A stretch of DNA of 64,000 nucleotides from Candidatus Nitrospira nitrosa (GCF_001458735.1 NZ_CZQA01000001.1:372001-436000), one strand, 5' to 3'; shown: positions 25,834 through 37,295, counted from the first letter of the stretch. Program-made: numbers and translations. Notes: generated by a model not told the origin, from the sequence alone.

Positions 25834-27063
25834 TTAGGGCGAATCGAAGCTCAACAGGACCCCCAGCAAGAAGAGATGCTGCCCAGGAGTAAGACCGGCG
25901 ACACCGGGACGGATCTCACCGTTCTTGAAAAACCCACCTCCCACCCCAGTTGAGTCGTCATAACGATGTTCCACCCGCACAATCGTATTCGCCCATTTAT
26001 AAGAGAGCTGGTACTCGACTGTGGAAGTAATGGCTTTCACGAACTGTTCCGCACCGGTCCATCGACCATTCCGATCCCAGTAGAATTCTGGGCGCAGGGC
26101 CACAGACCAGGGACCGGTGACATGCCACCTCACAACCAGGTTGCCACCCATAACAAAGGCTCGGGGATTACCCGACTGACTTGCAATGCGTTCAGTTCCA
26201 ATATCGAGAGACGCCGCGATAGTCACGTCGTCGCCTTTCCATTCTAGGATCTGATTGCCGTACAATCGCCAGAACTCCATCGACGTATTTGCTTGGTCCG
26301 GTCCTGCATAAAGTGTCTGCATGAGGGTGAATCGTGGTGTGGCTTTCCAGATCCATCGACCTCCATAACTAGGGTGATCGTTAGGATGGGCAAGATGATA
26401 ATAACTGTTCACGACAAAGGCCGTGACGGTGAGAACGTCGCTCACAGGATACTGGGCATTCACGCCAAACATCATATACGGCGTGTTGTCCGCAATCCAT
26501 GATCGCGTGTAGTTGGCATTGTCTTTTGCATAGAGCGACTCATACCCCATCAAACTGTTGAATAGACCGGCGGTGATCGCCAGCCCTTTGCCGACCGGAG
26601 CAAGATACGACACATTCGCACGATGAAGATGTCGGAGCACATCCGATCCCTCGACGCGTCTCTCGCCCACCAAGAACGCAAACTCTTCGGAGTCTCGCCC
26701 TCCCTGGAAACCCAGTTCCATACCCCAACGTGACGTCTCTCTCGCATCCTTGCGCACATAGGCCAGTCCCATGTTGGGAGAGAGCTCGTTGTGATGAGAA
26801 GCGGTGGCGCGGCTTCGCCAGAGATGGTTGTCGGGGGTATTCAAATTCCCGATATACCCCACATCCACATACGCCCCATAGTGCCAGCCGGTCGTAACAG
26901 TCTCCGTGGAGCCGACAGGACTGGGCATAGTTGCTGCGCGTTCTGCTGATCGTTGACTGAGATCTTGAGCCTCACACACAGACATCGTCGCGCCCCCCCC
27001 CCATACGACCAAAAACCAGCCGATACCGTTGGCCCAACGGCGCCCATGGTTCACGATCTTCAT
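25834..27063 (-). CDS. Outer-membrane beta-barrel porin
   Basis: A 409-aa protein with a signal peptide (cleavage near CEAQD). The rest is amphipathic beta strands rich in aromatic girdle residues, such as GWHYGAYVDVGYIGN and ITSTVEYQLSYKWANTIVRVEH. Strand-like segments continue to the end, as in BBP2-like porins, although the last residues are SP rather than an aromatic. It lies downstream of kdpE on the same strand, separated by 164 nt, so it may admit potassium or be an independent gene. The pore substrate is unknown. Confidence 0.8.
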   Translation of the reverse strand: MKIVNHGRRWANGIGWFLVVWGGGATMSVCEAQDLSQRSAERAATMPSPVGSTETVTTGWHYGAYVDVGYIGNLNTPDNHLWRSRATASHHNELSPNMGLAYVRKDARETSRWGMELGFQGGRDSEEFAFLVGERRVEGSDVLRHLHRANVSYLAPVGKGLAITAGLFNSLMGYESLYAKDNANYTRSWIADNTPYMMFGVNAQYPVSDVLTVTAFVVNSYYHLAHPNDHPSYGGRWIWKATPRFTLMQTLYAGPDQANTSMEFWRLYGNQILEWKGDDVTIAASLDIGTERIASQSGNPRAFVMGGNLVVRWHVTGPWSVALRPEFYWDRNGRWTGAEQFVKAITSTVEYQLSYKWANTIVRVEHRYDDSTGVGGGFFKNGEIRPGVAGLTPGQHLFLLGVLLSFDSP

Positions 27064-27227
27064 ATTAATTGTCCAAAGAGATGCACGGCGTCCGCATCAT
27101 AAACGTTCACCAAGTGCGAAAAACCTATTTCCACGCCTCGCTCACAAACTATACGTTGTCAGGTATCAAAATGGGATAAAAACCGAAGAGGTGAATGTCG
27201 GCGGAACGCGAAGGAGTAGGACGTGGG

Positions 27228-27920
27228 TCATTCCATCCGGAGCCGATAACCAACCCCCAGTTCCGTCATGAGATACCGAGGATGGGCGGGAGTTCTCTCC
27301 AATTTGTTACGCAACTGACGCATGTAGACCCGTAGGTAGTGTCCTTCCTCCACATGGAGGGGCCCCCAGACTTCCTTTAGCAGCTGGCGATGAGTCAGCA
27401 CTTTCCCGGCGTACCTGATCAGCGTAGTAAGAAGCCTGTATTCAATCGGTGTGAGATGAACCTCCTTCCCTGAGACAAATACCTGTCGCCGCCCGAGATC
27501 GACCTTCAGATCGCCGAGCACAAATACCGAGTCAGGGGCATCGGCAGATTGTGCCGCATGTCGGAGCGCTGTTCGCACCCGTGCGAGAAGTTCCTGTACC
27601 CCGAATGGCTTCGTCACATAGTCGTCGGCACCAAGGTCGAGGGCAGCGACTTTTGCATGTTCTTGGTCGCGAGCAGACAGGACGATAATAGGCGTTGTGG
27701 TCCAATCCCTTATCTGGCGGATCACCTCGTTTCCCTCGAGGTCAGGGAGTCCTAAGTCAAGCAGGATGAGATCCGGATTCCTTGCTTTCGCTTCTGCGAG
27801 TCCATCCTTGCCCGTCATGGCTTCGTAGAGTCGAAAACCATGTGCAGGCAAGGTCGTCCTGAGAAAACGTCGGATTTCTGGTTCGTCCTCGATCAAGAGG
27901 ATCGCTGCTTCCTGAGACAT
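27228..27920 (-). CDS. kdpE: KdpE response regulator
   Basis: A 230-aa OmpR-type regulator. The receiver domain has an acidic pocket (EDE near 11-13) and phosphoacceptor D55 in LILLDLGLPD. The C-terminal winged helix contains HLTPIEYRLLTTLIRYAGKV and GVGYRLRME. It starts 48 nt after kdpD and is activated by KdpD to induce kdp transcription under potassium limitation. Confidence 0.95.
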   Translation of the reverse strand: MSQEAAILLIEDEPEIRRFLRTTLPAHGFRLYEAMTGKDGLAEAKARNPDLILLDLGLPDLEGNEVIRQIRDWTTTPIIVLSARDQEHAKVAALDLGADDYVTKPFGVQELLARVRTALRHAAQSADAPDSVFVLGDLKVDLGRRQVFVSGKEVHLTPIEYRLLTTLIRYAGKVLTHRQLLKEVWGPLHVEEGHYLRVYMRQLRNKLERTPAHPRYLMTELGVGYRLRME

Positions 27921-27968
27921 GAGATTTCCTGGACTGGACTACCACATTCGGATAAGCCGGTCGGCTCA

Positions 27969-30662
27969 TCAAACCTGTGCCTGCTCCATTTCGACGGCCG
28001 GCTGCTTCTCCGATAATGGAATGGTGAACTGAAAGAGAGCGCCGCCTCCCGGCCGATTCTCCACCCAAATACGCCCGCCATGTGCTTCAACGATGCCGCG
28101 ACAAATCGTCAGCCCCAGTCCGACGCCTCCTTCTCGCGCAGATTTGCCACGATAGAACTTGTCAAAAATACGAGACTCCTCTCCGGGAGGGATTCCAGGT
28201 CCACGATCAGCAACCTCAACAATGACTTCGTGATCGCTGACCGACGCAGACAGATCCATCGTACTTCTCAGAGGTGTATACTTCACTGCGTTTTCAACAA
28301 GATTAATCACGACTTGCTCCAGAAGCACTCCATCAACAAATACCAACGGCAGATCGGTCGGAAACGCCGTACTGACCGCATGACCCTCCAATCGTCCTTC
28401 GAGCCTGGCCAGGGCAGCACCGATGATTTCATCCAGGGAGTGCCACTCTTTATTGAGTCGTACGGCTCCGGCTTCAAGTTGCATCATATCAAGAAGGTTC
28501 TTGAGCAATCGATCAAGACGATCAGCCTCTCGATAGATGGATCGAGCAAGTTCCCGCCGGGCAGCGGCATTGAGCTCCTCCCGACCTTCAACCAAGCTGC
28601 CGGCAGCACCGCTGATGGTTGCAAGCGGCGTTCGCAGGTCATGAGAGACCGAACTGAGAATGGCACTGCGCATCCGCTCAGCTTCTGCCGCCACGTGCGC
28701 TTGCTGAGCCTCATCGGATAAACGAGTCCTTTCAATTGCCAAGGCCACTTGATTTACCAGGGACTCCAGCAAATGCAAATGCTCTGGATCGAGTAACAGC
28801 ACGGGGTCTTTCGGCCGCACCGCCACGACACCGATCGAGCCGGACGAAGCCACCAACGGCATATAGAGGGCGCTAGCTCCCGGCAGCGTATCGGTTCCGA
28901 GTCCCGCTCGCTCATGGTGGTCGTATACCCACTGAGCAACACCCGACTCCTTTGGGTTTAACTCAAAAAACAGGAGCTCTCCGCGCTGCAATTGCACCCG
29001 ATTGTCAGCATCCGCAAGAAATACGGCCACATGTGCGTCGAACACATCTCGAAGATGGTTGGCCGCGAGCTGGGCCAACATCCCTGTTCCCCGATGAGTG
29101 GCGAGATCTCGACTCATGGCATAGAGCACGCCGGTACGTCGTTCTCGATAGCGGGCGAGCTCGGCTTGCTGGCGCAGACGCACGGCAAGGTTGCTGATGA
29201 CCAGAGCCACTACCAGCATGACGCCGAAGGTCAACAGGTATTGAATATCGGAGACGGCAAAGGAGTAGTAGGGCGGCACGAAAAAGAAATCGAACGCCGC
29301 CACACTCAGGACAGAAGCGAACACCGACGGCCCACGACCGCAACGAATCGCAACGCCGATCACGGCAATGAGATAGATCATGATCAGGTTCGCAGCCGCG
29401 AAATAAGGAAACATCAACCAGTCGATCCCCGTCGCCATCAACACACCAGCAACCCCGTAAGCATATACATCGACATCCCCGGCACCCTGATGAGCACGTC
29501 TTACGGCGGGTTGTCTGTCATCGCCCATTCCCGCGATGACATAGATGTCGATCTCGCCGCTCTGATGAACAAGGTCTGAGACCACGGATCCGAATATCCA
29601 CTCCTTCCAGGGAGCCCGCACCGGTTTTCCAACGATAATCTTTGTGGCGTTCCGGCTCCGGGCGTAATTCAAGAGCTCCTGAGCCACATTCTCTCCCGTT
29701 AAGGTGACCGTTTCAGCTCCAAGCTGCTCCGCCAGCCGCAAGGTCTGCACCAGCCGGTCGCGTTCAGACTGGGGTGATCGGAGATGCCGAGGAACCTGCA
29801 CGTACACGGCGATCCATTTAGCATGAAGATCCGTCGCCATCTGGCGTGCGGCTCTGATCAAACGCGGACCACGCTGCTTCATGTTCACACAAACCAAGAT
29901 CGTTTCCGCAGCCGGCCAGGTTCGTACGACGGCATGGTCGCGTCGGTAGACCTCCATCTGCTGATCGACCCGTTCGGCGGTGCGGCGAAGAGCGAGTTCT
30001 CGAAGCGCAATCAGATTACCTTTCGCAAAGAAATGTTGAATGGCATGCTGAATCTGCTCCGGGACGTATACCTTCCCCTCTTTGAGGCGCTGAAGCAAAT
30101 CATCCGGCGGGAGATCGATCAGCTCCACGTCATCAGCCCGCTCAAGCACGGAATCCGGTAGGGTTTCACGAACCCGCACGCCGGTGATCTGCGCGACCAC
30201 ATCGTTCAAGCTTTCCAAGTGCTGTACGTTCACCGAGGTATAGACCGTGATACCGGCCTTCAATAACTCCTGCACATCCTGCCAGCGTTTGGCGTGGCGC
30301 ATACCCGGCGCATTGCTGTGCGCGAGTTCATCGATGAGGATAACAGTGGGGTGGCGGGCGAGCGCCGCGTCAAGGTCGAATTCCTGCAGTACGGTGCCAC
30401 GATGGTCGACGGCCCGGCGCGGGATGATCTCGAGTCCATTGATCAGCGACTCCGTCTCCACCCGACCATGCGTCTCGACGACACCGATGACGACATCGAT
30501 GCCCTCACGTCGTTGCTCGTGCGCCGCCTCCAGCATAGCGTAGGTTTTCCCGACGCCGGGATTGGCACCAAAAAAGACCTTGAATTTTCCTTGGTGTTGC
30601 CGAGCTTCCTCGGCCTGAACTCGCTGAAGCAGTGCATCGGGATCTGGTCGTTGTAGGTTCAT
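27969..30662 (-). CDS. kdpD: KdpD osmosensitive potassium sensor kinase
   Basis: An 897-aa sensor kinase with the full KdpD layout. The N-terminal KdpD domain carries a Walker A-like GANPGVGKT (32-40) and GVVETHGR. A universal-stress-protein-like domain follows. Four closely spaced helices (DUF4118, about 405-500) lead to a GAF domain, HisKA with phosphorylated His in [11 protein letters not shown], and an HATPase with [19 protein letters not shown]. It responds to low potassium and signals to KdpE. The next upstream gene on this strand is kdpC, 126 nt away. Confidence 0.95.
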   Translation of the reverse strand: MNLQRPDPDALLQRVQAEEARQHQGKFKVFFGANPGVGKTYAMLEAAHEQRREGIDVVIGVVETHGRVETESLINGLEIIPRRAVDHRGTVLQEFDLDAALARHPTVILIDELAHSNAPGMRHAKRWQDVQELLKAGITVYTSVNVQHLESLNDVVAQITGVRVRETLPDSVLERADDVELIDLPPDDLLQRLKEGKVYVPEQIQHAIQHFFAKGNLIALRELALRRTAERVDQQMEVYRRDHAVVRTWPAAETILVCVNMKQRGPRLIRAARQMATDLHAKWIAVYVQVPRHLRSPQSERDRLVQTLRLAEQLGAETVTLTGENVAQELLNYARSRNATKIIVGKPVRAPWKEWIFGSVVSDLVHQSGEIDIYVIAGMGDDRQPAVRRAHQGAGDVDVYAYGVAGVLMATGIDWLMFPYFAAANLIMIYLIAVIGVAIRCGRGPSVFASVLSVAAFDFFFVPPYYSFAVSDIQYLLTFGVMLVVALVISNLAVRLRQQAELARYRERRTGVLYAMSRDLATHRGTGMLAQLAANHLRDVFDAHVAVFLADADNRVQLQRGELLFFELNPKESGVAQWVYDHHERAGLGTDTLPGASALYMPLVASSGSIGVVAVRPKDPVLLLDPEHLHLLESLVNQVALAIERTRLSDEAQQAHVAAEAERMRSAILSSVSHDLRTPLATISGAAGSLVEGREELNAAARRELARSIYREADRLDRLLKNLLDMMQLEAGAVRLNKEWHSLDEIIGAALARLEGRLEGHAVSTAFPTDLPLVFVDGVLLEQVVINLVENAVKYTPLRSTMDLSASVSDHEVIVEVADRGPGIPPGEESRIFDKFYRGKSAREGGVGLGLTICRGIVEAHGGRIWVENRPGGGALFQFTIPLSEKQPAVEMEQAQV

Positions 30663-30788
30663 ACGAGCAGCTCTTCGTGCAACGAGGCATGCAAAGTTTA
30701 AGACGAACGACCGGCGATTGATTCTAGGGAAGGCTCAGAGGAGCGTCAACGGCACGATTGATCCTAACAAGAGCTGAGCCTGCTTCAA

Positions 30789-31382
30789 CTAACGCCTCTC
30801 GTCCAGGGCGAGATTCAGTAGAAGAACATGAACTCGTGGTTCTCCAAGAACGCCGAGCTGGCGGCCCTGTGTGTATTGGGCAACGAGATCCCGCAGGACC
30901 GATTCCTCGATCCCTCGAGCACGAGCCACCCTTCCCAATTGGTAGAACGCTGCGGCCGGGCTGATGTGAGGGTCCAGTCCGCTTCCGGAGGCGGTAACTA
31001 GGTCGACTGGTATGGGCAAATCGTTGCCCGGATCTGCGGCTCGCAAGGCGGCCACTCGCGCGTTGACGGCCTCGATCAACACCGGGTTGGTAGGTCCGAG
31101 GTTCGACCCGCCCGACGCAGCGGCGTTGTAGGGAAATGGAGCGGTCGCCGACGGTCGGCTCCAGAAATACTCCGGTTTGTCAAAATACTGTCCGCTCAAC
31201 CTAGATCCGATCACCCTACCTTCACGCACGATCAAGCTGCCGTTCGCCTGATCCGGGAACAACAGTTGGGCCAGCCCGGTAACCGCCAGCGGATAGACCA
31301 GCCCCGTCAAGACAGTCAGAAGTAACAGCATGGTCAGGGCGGGCCTTATTTGGTCTTTCATAGCTCTCTCCTGTCTCCTCAC
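30789..31382 (-). CDS. kdpC: Potassium-transporting ATPase subunit KdpC
   Basis: A 197-aa subunit with one N-terminal helix (about 10-35) and a periplasmic domain containing the KdpC signatures [20 protein letters not shown] and [14 protein letters not shown]. It stabilises the KdpB-KdpA complex. GAGAG precedes its start. It follows kdpB by 19 nt. Confidence 0.95.
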   Translation of the reverse strand: MRRQERAMKDQIRPALTMLLLLTVLTGLVYPLAVTGLAQLLFPDQANGSLIVREGRVIGSRLSGQYFDKPEYFWSRPSATAPFPYNAAASGGSNLGPTNPVLIEAVNARVAALRAADPGNDLPIPVDLVTASGSGLDPHISPAAAFYQLGRVARARGIEESVLRDLVAQYTQGRQLGVLGEPRVHVLLLNLALDERR

Positions 31383-31401
31383 GACCTAATCGTTTTCCAT
31401 G

Positions 31402-33561
31402 TTAAATAAGATGCAAGGCCACCAGAATCATATCGATTAGCTTGATGCCGACGAAGGGCACCACCATACCCCCCAATCCATAGATCAAGAGATGCCGTCG
31501 CAATAGGAATCCTGCGCCACTGGGTCGGTACTTGATGCCTCGTAGCGCAAGCGGAATAAGCGCGATGATGATCAGCGCGTTGAAGATGACCGCGGAGAGG
31601 ACGGCGCTCTGGGGGGTCGCCAACTGCATCACGTTCAATGTATTGAGCGCTGGATAGGTCGTGGCGAAGGCTGCGGGAATGATGGCGAAGTACTTGGCCA
31701 CATCGTTGGCGATGCTGAAGGTGGTGAGGGCGCCGCGTGTCATGAGCAACTGCTTCCCGATTTCCACGATTTCGATGAGCTTTGTTGGGTTGGAATCCAG
31801 ATCAACTAAATTTCCAGCCTCTTTGGCTGCTTGCGTTCCGGTATTCATGGCGACCGCCACATCGGCCTGTGCTAGGGCCGGCGCGTCGTTTGTTCCGTCC
31901 CCGGTCATGGCCACAAGGCGGCCTTCGGATTGAAGATCGCGGATCAACTTTAGCTTTGCCTCCGGCGTGGCCTGCGCCAGGAAATCATCCACCCCGGCCT
32001 CCGCCGCCACGGCTGCTGCTGTTTGTGGATTGTCGCCGGTGATCATGACGGTCTTGATGCCCATCCGGCGTAGTTCACCGAACCGCTCCCGGATCCCCCC
32101 CTTAACGATGTCTTGCAACGCAATCACCCCGAGCACCTTGTCCCTCTCTGCTACCACCAGTGGTGTTCCGCCTTGTTTGGCAATCGTTTCGACATTCAGC
32201 CGGACAACCTGAGAAAACTGTCCTCCCTGCGACGTCACATAGGCTTCGATCGCATCCGCCGATCCCTTGCGGATCTGCCGTCCGTCAAGGTTGACCCCGC
32301 TCATCCGCGTCTGAGCCGTGAAAGGAATAAATGTGGCGCCCATCTCATGAATATCGCGCGCGCGCAATCCATACTTTTCTTTCGCCAAGACAACGATGCT
32401 GCGGCCCTCCGGTGTCTCATCCGCCAACGATGAGAGTTGGGCGGCGTCGGCCAGCGTCTGGATGTCTGCTCCTTCCGCTGCAAGGAAGGCGGTCGCCTGA
32501 CGGTTTCCCAGCGTGATGGTACCGGTCTTATCCAGCAGCAGAACGTCCACGTCCCCCGCCGCTTCAACGGCTTTTCCCGACATCGCGATGACGTTGGCTT
32601 GCACCATGCGATCCATGCCGGCAATCCCGATTGCGGAGAGAAGAGCGCCGATTGTCGTCGGGATCAGGCAGACCAAGAGTGCCACCAACACAGTGACAGT
32701 GACCGGCGTCCCTTTCCCCATGGCCTGCACGCTGTAGAGCGAGAACGGCAACAGAGTCACCGTTGCCAAGACAAAGATGATGGTGAGAGCAGCGAGGAGA
32801 ATAGTGAGGGCGATTTCATTCGGCGTTTTCTGGCGTTTGGCTCCTTCCACCATGGCGATCATCCGATCCAGGAAGCTTTCTCCTGAACTGGCCGTAACAC
32901 GAACGATAAGCCAATCGGACAGAATCTTCGTGCCTCCTGTGACGGCACTGCGGTCGCCGCCGCTTTCTCGAATGACGGGCGCACTCTCGCCGGTAATGGC
33001 GCTCTCGTTCACTGACGCGACGCCCTCCACGACTTCGCCGTCGACTGGAATGATGTCTCCTGCCTCGACCAGAACCACATCACCTTTCTTGAGCTGATTC
33101 GCCGACACCACGCTGAACGTATCGCGCCGCTGGAACTGTCGGTTCCACATGGCATAGTGCTCGTTTCCCGGATCGACCGTACCAAGCCTCTTGGCCGTGA
33201 GCTCTCGGCGCGTGCGCCGGAGCGAATCGGCTTGCGCTTTACCACGGCCTTCCGCCATAGCTTCCGCAAAGTTTGCGAACAGAACGGTGAACCAGAGCCA
33301 GAGGGCAATGGCAAGAATGAACCAAGTCGGCGCTTCCCCCGCCCCGACCAGCGCCTGCAGAAACAGGAGGGTCGTCAAGACGCTTCCAACGCACACCACG
33401 AGCATGACCGGGTTTTTGGCCTGATGGCGAGGATCCAGTTTTCGACAAGCATCTAATAAGGCCTGCCGAAGAATGTTCTGATCAAAGAGGGAGCGGGTCT
33501 GGTGTCTTTTCACTTCCGTTGCCATGCGCATAGCCCTGTTCTCTTCATTTGTCCCCGTCAC
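31402..33561 (-). CDS. kdpB: Potassium-transporting ATPase ATP-binding subunit KdpB
   Basis: A 719-aa P-type ATPase. The phosphorylation motif DKTGTITLG, the actuator TGES ([11 protein letters not shown]) and the hinge [17 protein letters not shown] are intact, with seven or so membrane helices. The GTG at 33561 overlaps the kdpA stop. ATG codons at 33531 and 33525 are possible later starts, with GAAGAGA before them. It hydrolyses ATP to drive potassium uptake through KdpA. Confidence 0.95.
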   Translation of the reverse strand: MTGTNEENRAMRMATEVKRHQTRSLFDQNILRQALLDACRKLDPRHQAKNPVMLVVCVGSVLTTLLFLQALVGAGEAPTWFILAIALWLWFTVLFANFAEAMAEGRGKAQADSLRRTRRELTAKRLGTVDPGNEHYAMWNRQFQRRDTFSVVSANQLKKGDVVLVEAGDIIPVDGEVVEGVASVNESAITGESAPVIRESGGDRSAVTGGTKILSDWLIVRVTASSGESFLDRMIAMVEGAKRQKTPNEIALTILLAALTIIFVLATVTLLPFSLYSVQAMGKGTPVTVTVLVALLVCLIPTTIGALLSAIGIAGMDRMVQANVIAMSGKAVEAAGDVDVLLLDKTGTITLGNRQATAFLAAEGADIQTLADAAQLSSLADETPEGRSIVVLAKEKYGLRARDIHEMGATFIPFTAQTRMSGVNLDGRQIRKGSADAIEAYVTSQGGQFSQVVRLNVETIAKQGGTPLVVAERDKVLGVIALQDIVKGGIRERFGELRRMGIKTVMITGDNPQTAAAVAAEAGVDDFLAQATPEAKLKLIRDLQSEGRLVAMTGDGTNDAPALAQADVAVAMNTGTQAAKEAGNLVDLDSNPTKLIEIVEIGKQLLMTRGALTTFSIANDVAKYFAIIPAAFATTYPALNTLNVMQLATPQSAVLSAVIFNALIIIALIPLALRGIKYRPSGAGFLLRRHLLIYGLGGMVVPFVGIKLIDMILVALHLI

Positions 33562-35354
33562 ATAAGCAGGTGTTCAACCAATGGCCCGAGGGCCAGGGCC
33601 GGCAAGAACGTCAGCGCCCCAACCACAATCACCACTCCGATCAAGAGCGTGACAAACAGCGGCGTGTGAGTCGCCAGCGTGCCAGATCCCGGCGGCACCG
33701 CTTTCTTCCGCACCAAGGACCCTGCCAGGGCCAAGGTCGGGATCGCGAGCCAGTACCGAGCAATCAGCATCGCGACGCCGCCGGTGAGGTTGTAGAAGGG
33801 AGTGTTCGCATTGAGCCCCGCGAACGCGCTTCCGTTGTTATTGCCCTGTGACGTATAGGCATAAAGAACCTCGCTGAACCCATGAGGTCCGGGATTCAGC
33901 AGAGACGATCGCCCAGTTTCGGTCCCGACGGCGACGGCCGTGAAGCCCAGAACGATAAGGGGCATGATGAGGATGAGCAGCGCAGCCATCTTCATCTCGT
34001 AGGGCTCGATTTTCTTCCCGAGATATTCGGGCGTCCGTCCCACCATCAAACCTGCGATGAACACCGCAATGATCGCAAAGACGATCATGCCGTACAATCC
34101 GGAGCCGACACCGCCAAACACGACTTCGCCGAACTGCATGAGGAACAGGGGCACGAGTCCACCCAACGGCGTATACGAGTCGTGCATTGAATTGACCGAC
34201 CCATTGGAAGCGGCGGTCGTCGCAGCGGACCACAAGACCGACTCGGCGATGCCGAACCGCGTTTCTTTCCCCTCCATATTGCCCCCGGCCTGGCTGACCT
34301 GGGCCTGCTGATCGATTCCGACAGCGGCCAGCAGGGGATTCCCCCGCTGTTCGGCCCATAAGCCCAGCGGAGTAAGACTGAGAAGGAGGAACGTCATGGC
34401 GGCGAAAATCGCCCAGCCTTGGCGGGTATCGCCCACCATGAGGCCAAACGTGTGGCACAGCGCGGCTGGGATGAGGAGGATCGCCAAGACTCCAAAGAAA
34501 TTTGACAAGGGTGTTGGGTTCTCAAACGGATGGGCGGAATTGGCGTTAAAAAAACCGCCTCCGTTCGTGCCGAGTTGCTTAATGGCAATCTGGGATGCCG
34601 CCGGGCCCACCGCAAGGATCTGCTCGATTGCGATGGCAGACTCGGTTTTCGGTTTCCCCTGCTCATCGAGCACCGGCATGCCGTTCGTGTCGGTCATGGA
34701 CTTGTCGTAACCGGCCGGCTGCAGCAGAGTCGCCGTCTGATATGACTCAAAGGTCTGGACGACGCCCTGCGATACCAAGAGAACGGATAACGGCAGAGCG
34801 AGAGGCAGAAGAATATAGAGCGTGCCGCGGACCAGGTCGCTCCAAAAATTTCCAAGTGTCGTGGACGTGCTACGGCTCAACCCTCGGATCAATGCAACAA
34901 GCACCGCCATTCCCGTCGAAGCAGAGAGGAAGTTCTGTACCGTGAGGCCCAGCATCTGCGTGAAATAGCTCAATGTCGTCTCTCCGCCGTAAGCCTGCCA
35001 GTTGGTATTAGTCGTGAAGCTTGCGGCCGTGTTGAAAGCCATGTCAGGTGCGACCGCGCCAAGATTGGCCTGGTTGAGGGGCAAGACATTCTGTAGGCGC
35101 TGTATGCCATAGAGAAATAGGAGTCCGGCTGCATTGAAGACCAGCATGGCCAGGCTGTACGTTTTCCAGCTCATCTCCTCGGCAGATCGAATCCCACCGA
35201 GCCGATACATGACGCGTTCAACGGGCCCGAAGAGACGATCCAAGCCACAGGGTTTGCCTTCGTACACTCGCGTCATGTACCAGCCCAGGGGCTTCGCGAG
35301 TGTCAGCAGCACGGCAAAAAACACAATCACCTGGAGGATTGCATTCGTCGTCAT
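33558..35354 (-). CDS. kdpA: Potassium-transporting ATPase subunit KdpA
   Basis: A 598-aa channel-like subunit related to SKT potassium transporters, with about ten helices. Selectivity-filter-like segments are visible: [30 protein letters not shown] and [20 protein letters not shown] 35354 is chosen because it overlaps the kdpF stop by one base (TGATG); an upstream in-frame GTG at 35363 would lie inside kdpF. It conducts potassium for the KdpB pump. Confidence 0.95.
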   Translation of the reverse strand: MTTNAILQVIVFFAVLLTLAKPLGWYMTRVYEGKPCGLDRLFGPVERVMYRLGGIRSAEEMSWKTYSLAMLVFNAAGLLFLYGIQRLQNVLPLNQANLGAVAPDMAFNTAASFTTNTNWQAYGGETTLSYFTQMLGLTVQNFLSASTGMAVLVALIRGLSRSTSTTLGNFWSDLVRGTLYILLPLALPLSVLLVSQGVVQTFESYQTATLLQPAGYDKSMTDTNGMPVLDEQGKPKTESAIAIEQILAVGPAASQIAIKQLGTNGGGFFNANSAHPFENPTPLSNFFGVLAILLIPAALCHTFGLMVGDTRQGWAIFAAMTFLLLSLTPLGLWAEQRGNPLLAAVGIDQQAQVSQAGGNMEGKETRFGIAESVLWSAATTAASNGSVNSMHDSYTPLGGLVPLFLMQFGEVVFGGVGSGLYGMIVFAIIAVFIAGLMVGRTPEYLGKKIEPYEMKMAALLILIMPLIVLGFTAVAVGTETGRSSLLNPGPHGFSEVLYAYTSQGNNNGSAFAGLNANTPFYNLTGGVAMLIARYWLAIPTLALAGSLVRKKAVPPGSGTLATHTPLFVTLLIGVVIVVGALTFLPALALGPLVEHLLM

Positions 35355-35443
35355 CAGAACCACTCCGCCTTCAGCAACGCGATGAAGAGGTAGATCAACA
35401 GGCCCAACGACACAATTCCGTCTAGCACGTAGGTTGCCCTCAT
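35354..35443 (-). CDS. kdpF: Potassium-transporting ATPase subunit KdpF
   Basis: A 29-aa single-helix peptide reading MRATYVLDG, then a hydrophobic core IVSLGLLIYLFIALL, then KAEWF. This is the usual KdpF pattern of one helix ending in an acidic/aromatic xAExF tail. Its TGA overlaps the kdpA ATG by one base. KdpF binds between KdpA and KdpB and stabilises the complex. It is easy to miss because of its size. Confidence 0.9.
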   Translation of the reverse strand: MRATYVLDGIVSLGLLIYLFIALLKAEWF

Positions 35444-35453
35444 GACTGCCCCC

Positions 35454-35534
35454 TCAGAGCCGTTCCAAACACGACATTAGCCATCTTGAAAGGAAGAAGA
35501 AGCCCACAATCAGGCCAACATAAATCAGGTCCAT
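35454..35534 (-). CDS. 26-aa membrane peptide at the head of the kdp operon
   Basis: A 26-aa peptide, MDLIYVGLIVGFFFLSRWLM followed by SCLERL: one hydrophobic helix and a short charged end. It starts 10 nt upstream of kdpF and is on the same strand. A GGGGGA stretch precedes the ATG. Similar short peptides with a C-terminal CERL-like end sit before kdpF in other genomes, as far as I recall. It may be a small Kdp accessory subunit. Position and hydrophobicity support it, but function is unknown. Confidence 0.65.
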   Translation of the reverse strand: MDLIYVGLIVGFFFLSRWLMSCLERL

Positions 35535-35578
35535 CGAAATCCCCCATGAGCAATTAAGCTACTCCCCTCGACATAAAA

Positions 35579-35606
35579 ATGGCGTCAAAATGATTGGTAG
35601 CGCCAT
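35579..35606 (-). terminator. Possible terminator upstream of the kdp operon
   Basis: On the minus strand ATGGCG and CGCCAT form a 6-bp stem with a 16-nt loop, followed by TTTTT. It sits after the M50-like gene and before the kdp peptides, so it would insulate kdp from read-through. The loop is long and the stem short. Confidence 0.4.
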
Positions 35607-35662
35607 CAAAGAATGATGAAGACTTGAAAGCGAGACGAATTAGCAGAGAGTGGAACGATGAT

Positions 35663-36415
35663 CTAGGTAGATAGCCGACGATAGTGCCGTAGCAAGAGCG
35701 CGCCTCCCCAGAGGAAGGAAGCGACCATCAAAAATATTCCAAGGTTGTAGGTCAGGTGAGCCAAGCGATGGTCCCATTCCAACAAGTCCAGCATCGTCAG
35801 GATGTTGTTCCAGTCGTGTCCGTCCGTTTCCTTGCCGGTTACTCCACCAAGTAGCATCAGATCCATCGCCCGCGCATCGTTGATGTAGGGCGCGATATCC
35901 ATCAGGCTCTCTGCCGTCCACCAGAGGGCCACGGCTGCCCCAAACGGATCACGGGTCTTCACAAGAAATGTGCCGAGACAGATTATCGGCATGAGAATCT
36001 GGCCAAGTGTTCCTCCTAAAATCGTCATGAAGTGCCCAAAGGGGATAAAGAGAATGTGGCCGGCCTCATGAAACGGCAGATTGATCAGGTGAAGAAATGA
36101 TCCACCGGTGTCATTAGTCTCGAGCGGGGTCACCATGAACGTCCATCCCCAACAGACCATGCCCAGAAACACCGCAGCTCGACCATAGAACGTCATCGAA
36201 TCGGTCGTCTGGTCTGATTCGATCAGCCATTCCTTGGCTGCTATGAACCACCTAGACTCTGTGAATGCTGGCCGAGATGGTGAAAGACGCCCCTTCGCCG
36301 CTAGCTGCTTGTATTTTGAGAAGATAATCCCGCAGCGGATACATTCCTCTGCTCCATCAGACCGTTGCGCCTGACATTTCGGACAGAGGTCCGTGGATGC
36401 CTCACTGGCAATCAT
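35663..36415 (-). CDS. Zinc-ribbon membrane protein with M50-like HEAGH motif
   Basis: A 250-aa protein. The N-terminus holds a zinc ribbon (CPKCQAQRSDGAEECIRCG, CxxC-x10-CxxC near 12-28). After a linker come about five membrane segments. One contains LPFHEAGHILFIPFG, the HExxH-type metal site of M50 intramembrane proteases, and a later DIAPYIND could supply the third ligand. It may be a membrane protease or a degenerate relative. A hairpin with a T-run lies just downstream. The substrate is unknown. Confidence 0.75.
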   Translation of the reverse strand: MIASEASTDLCPKCQAQRSDGAEECIRCGIIFSKYKQLAAKGRLSPSRPAFTESRWFIAAKEWLIESDQTTDSMTFYGRAAVFLGMVCWGWTFMVTPLETNDTGGSFLHLINLPFHEAGHILFIPFGHFMTILGGTLGQILMPIICLGTFLVKTRDPFGAAVALWWTAESLMDIAPYINDARAMDLMLLGGVTGKETDGHDWNNILTMLDLLEWDHRLAHLTYNLGIFLMVASFLWGGALLLRHYRRLST

Positions 36416-36569
36416 GTCTCCACTCTAAAAGTGGGAGATGAATCGGACAAGAAAATGTCAAGAAGGCTACAGTTATTCCCACCTCCAACCAGTCTATCCG
36501 AAGAGAAGCAGCAGATCACTTCAGCTTGAGAACACAGACGTGCTAACATGAGCAGGTGAGTGCACATTC

Positions 36570-36806
36570 ATGCCGACAGTTCTGAAGGCTGGTCCGTATC
36601 GGTTTTTCTTTTATGCGGGTGATCGAGAAGAACCGCCGCATATACACATCGAACGGGAAGATAAGGTAGCAAAGTTGTGGCTTGATCCAATTCGGCTACA
36701 AGAAAGCGGAGGATTTTCTCGTTCGGAAATCCTCCGCATTCATACACTCGTGACCGAGCATGAGGGCAGCCTTGTGGAGGCATGGAATGAATACTTCGGC
36801 CGTTGA
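36570..36806 (+). CDS. DUF4160 domain-containing protein
   Basis: A 78-aa protein of the DUF4160 family, with the signature YRFFFYAGDREEPPHIHIER and a C-terminal helix (VTEHEGSLVEAWNEYF). The last 20 bases overlap the downstream DUF2442 gene. The two families are repeatedly found together and have been suspected as toxin-antitoxin-like or regulatory pairs, but that role is not proven. It lies at the left edge of a region of decayed toxin-antitoxin genes. Confidence 0.85.
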   Translation: MPTVLKAGPYRFFFYAGDREEPPHIHIEREDKVAKLWLDPIRLQESGGFSRSEILRIHTLVTEHEGSLVEAWNEYFGR

Positions 36807-37131
36807 AATCTCATTGCCGGTAGCCAAAGCGGTAACCGTGACGGAAGACACGCTCACCGTCCACTTGAGCGATGGACGGAGCCTCTCCGTGCCACTTGCT
36901 TGGTTCCCACGCCTCATTCACGCCACACCTGTCGAGCGCAAGGGTTGGCGATTGATCGGTAGAGGGCACGGGATTCACTGGGAGAAGCTTGATGAGGACA
37001 TCAGTGTGGAAGGCCTCCTCGCGGGTAGACCGTCAGGCGAAAGCCAAGTTTCATTTAAAAAATGGCTCCTTGCTCGCAGGTCCAATGGAGCACGACGCTC
37101 TCCTCGACGTGCCAGGAATGGCCGTCACTAG
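36787..37131 (+). CDS. DUF2442 domain-containing protein
   Basis: A 114-aa protein of the DUF2442 family, with LTVHLSDGRSLSVPLAWFPRL and GWRLIGRGHGIHWEKLDEDISVEGLLAG as the core. The C-terminal 35 residues are Arg-rich (RRSPRRARNGRH), which could bind nucleic acid or be a non-conserved tail. ATG 36787 lies inside the DUF4160 gene, so the pair is translationally coupled. The exact role is unknown. Confidence 0.85.
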   Translation: MNTSAVEISLPVAKAVTVTEDTLTVHLSDGRSLSVPLAWFPRLIHATPVERKGWRLIGRGHGIHWEKLDEDISVEGLLAGRPSGESQVSFKKWLLARRSNGARRSPRRARNGRH

Positions 37132-37295
37132 TTAATCAACAAGCTTTCCTTCCTGAATTTGTCTATCTTATAAACAACCGCAATGCTTTCATTGGACAGA
37201 GAGCATTCTTCTGTTCCTACCTTACTCGCACCCCCTTGGTCTCTGACTTGCCAGGATACCGTGGGATACGACATCCTTACTTCACTGGCGAGGGG

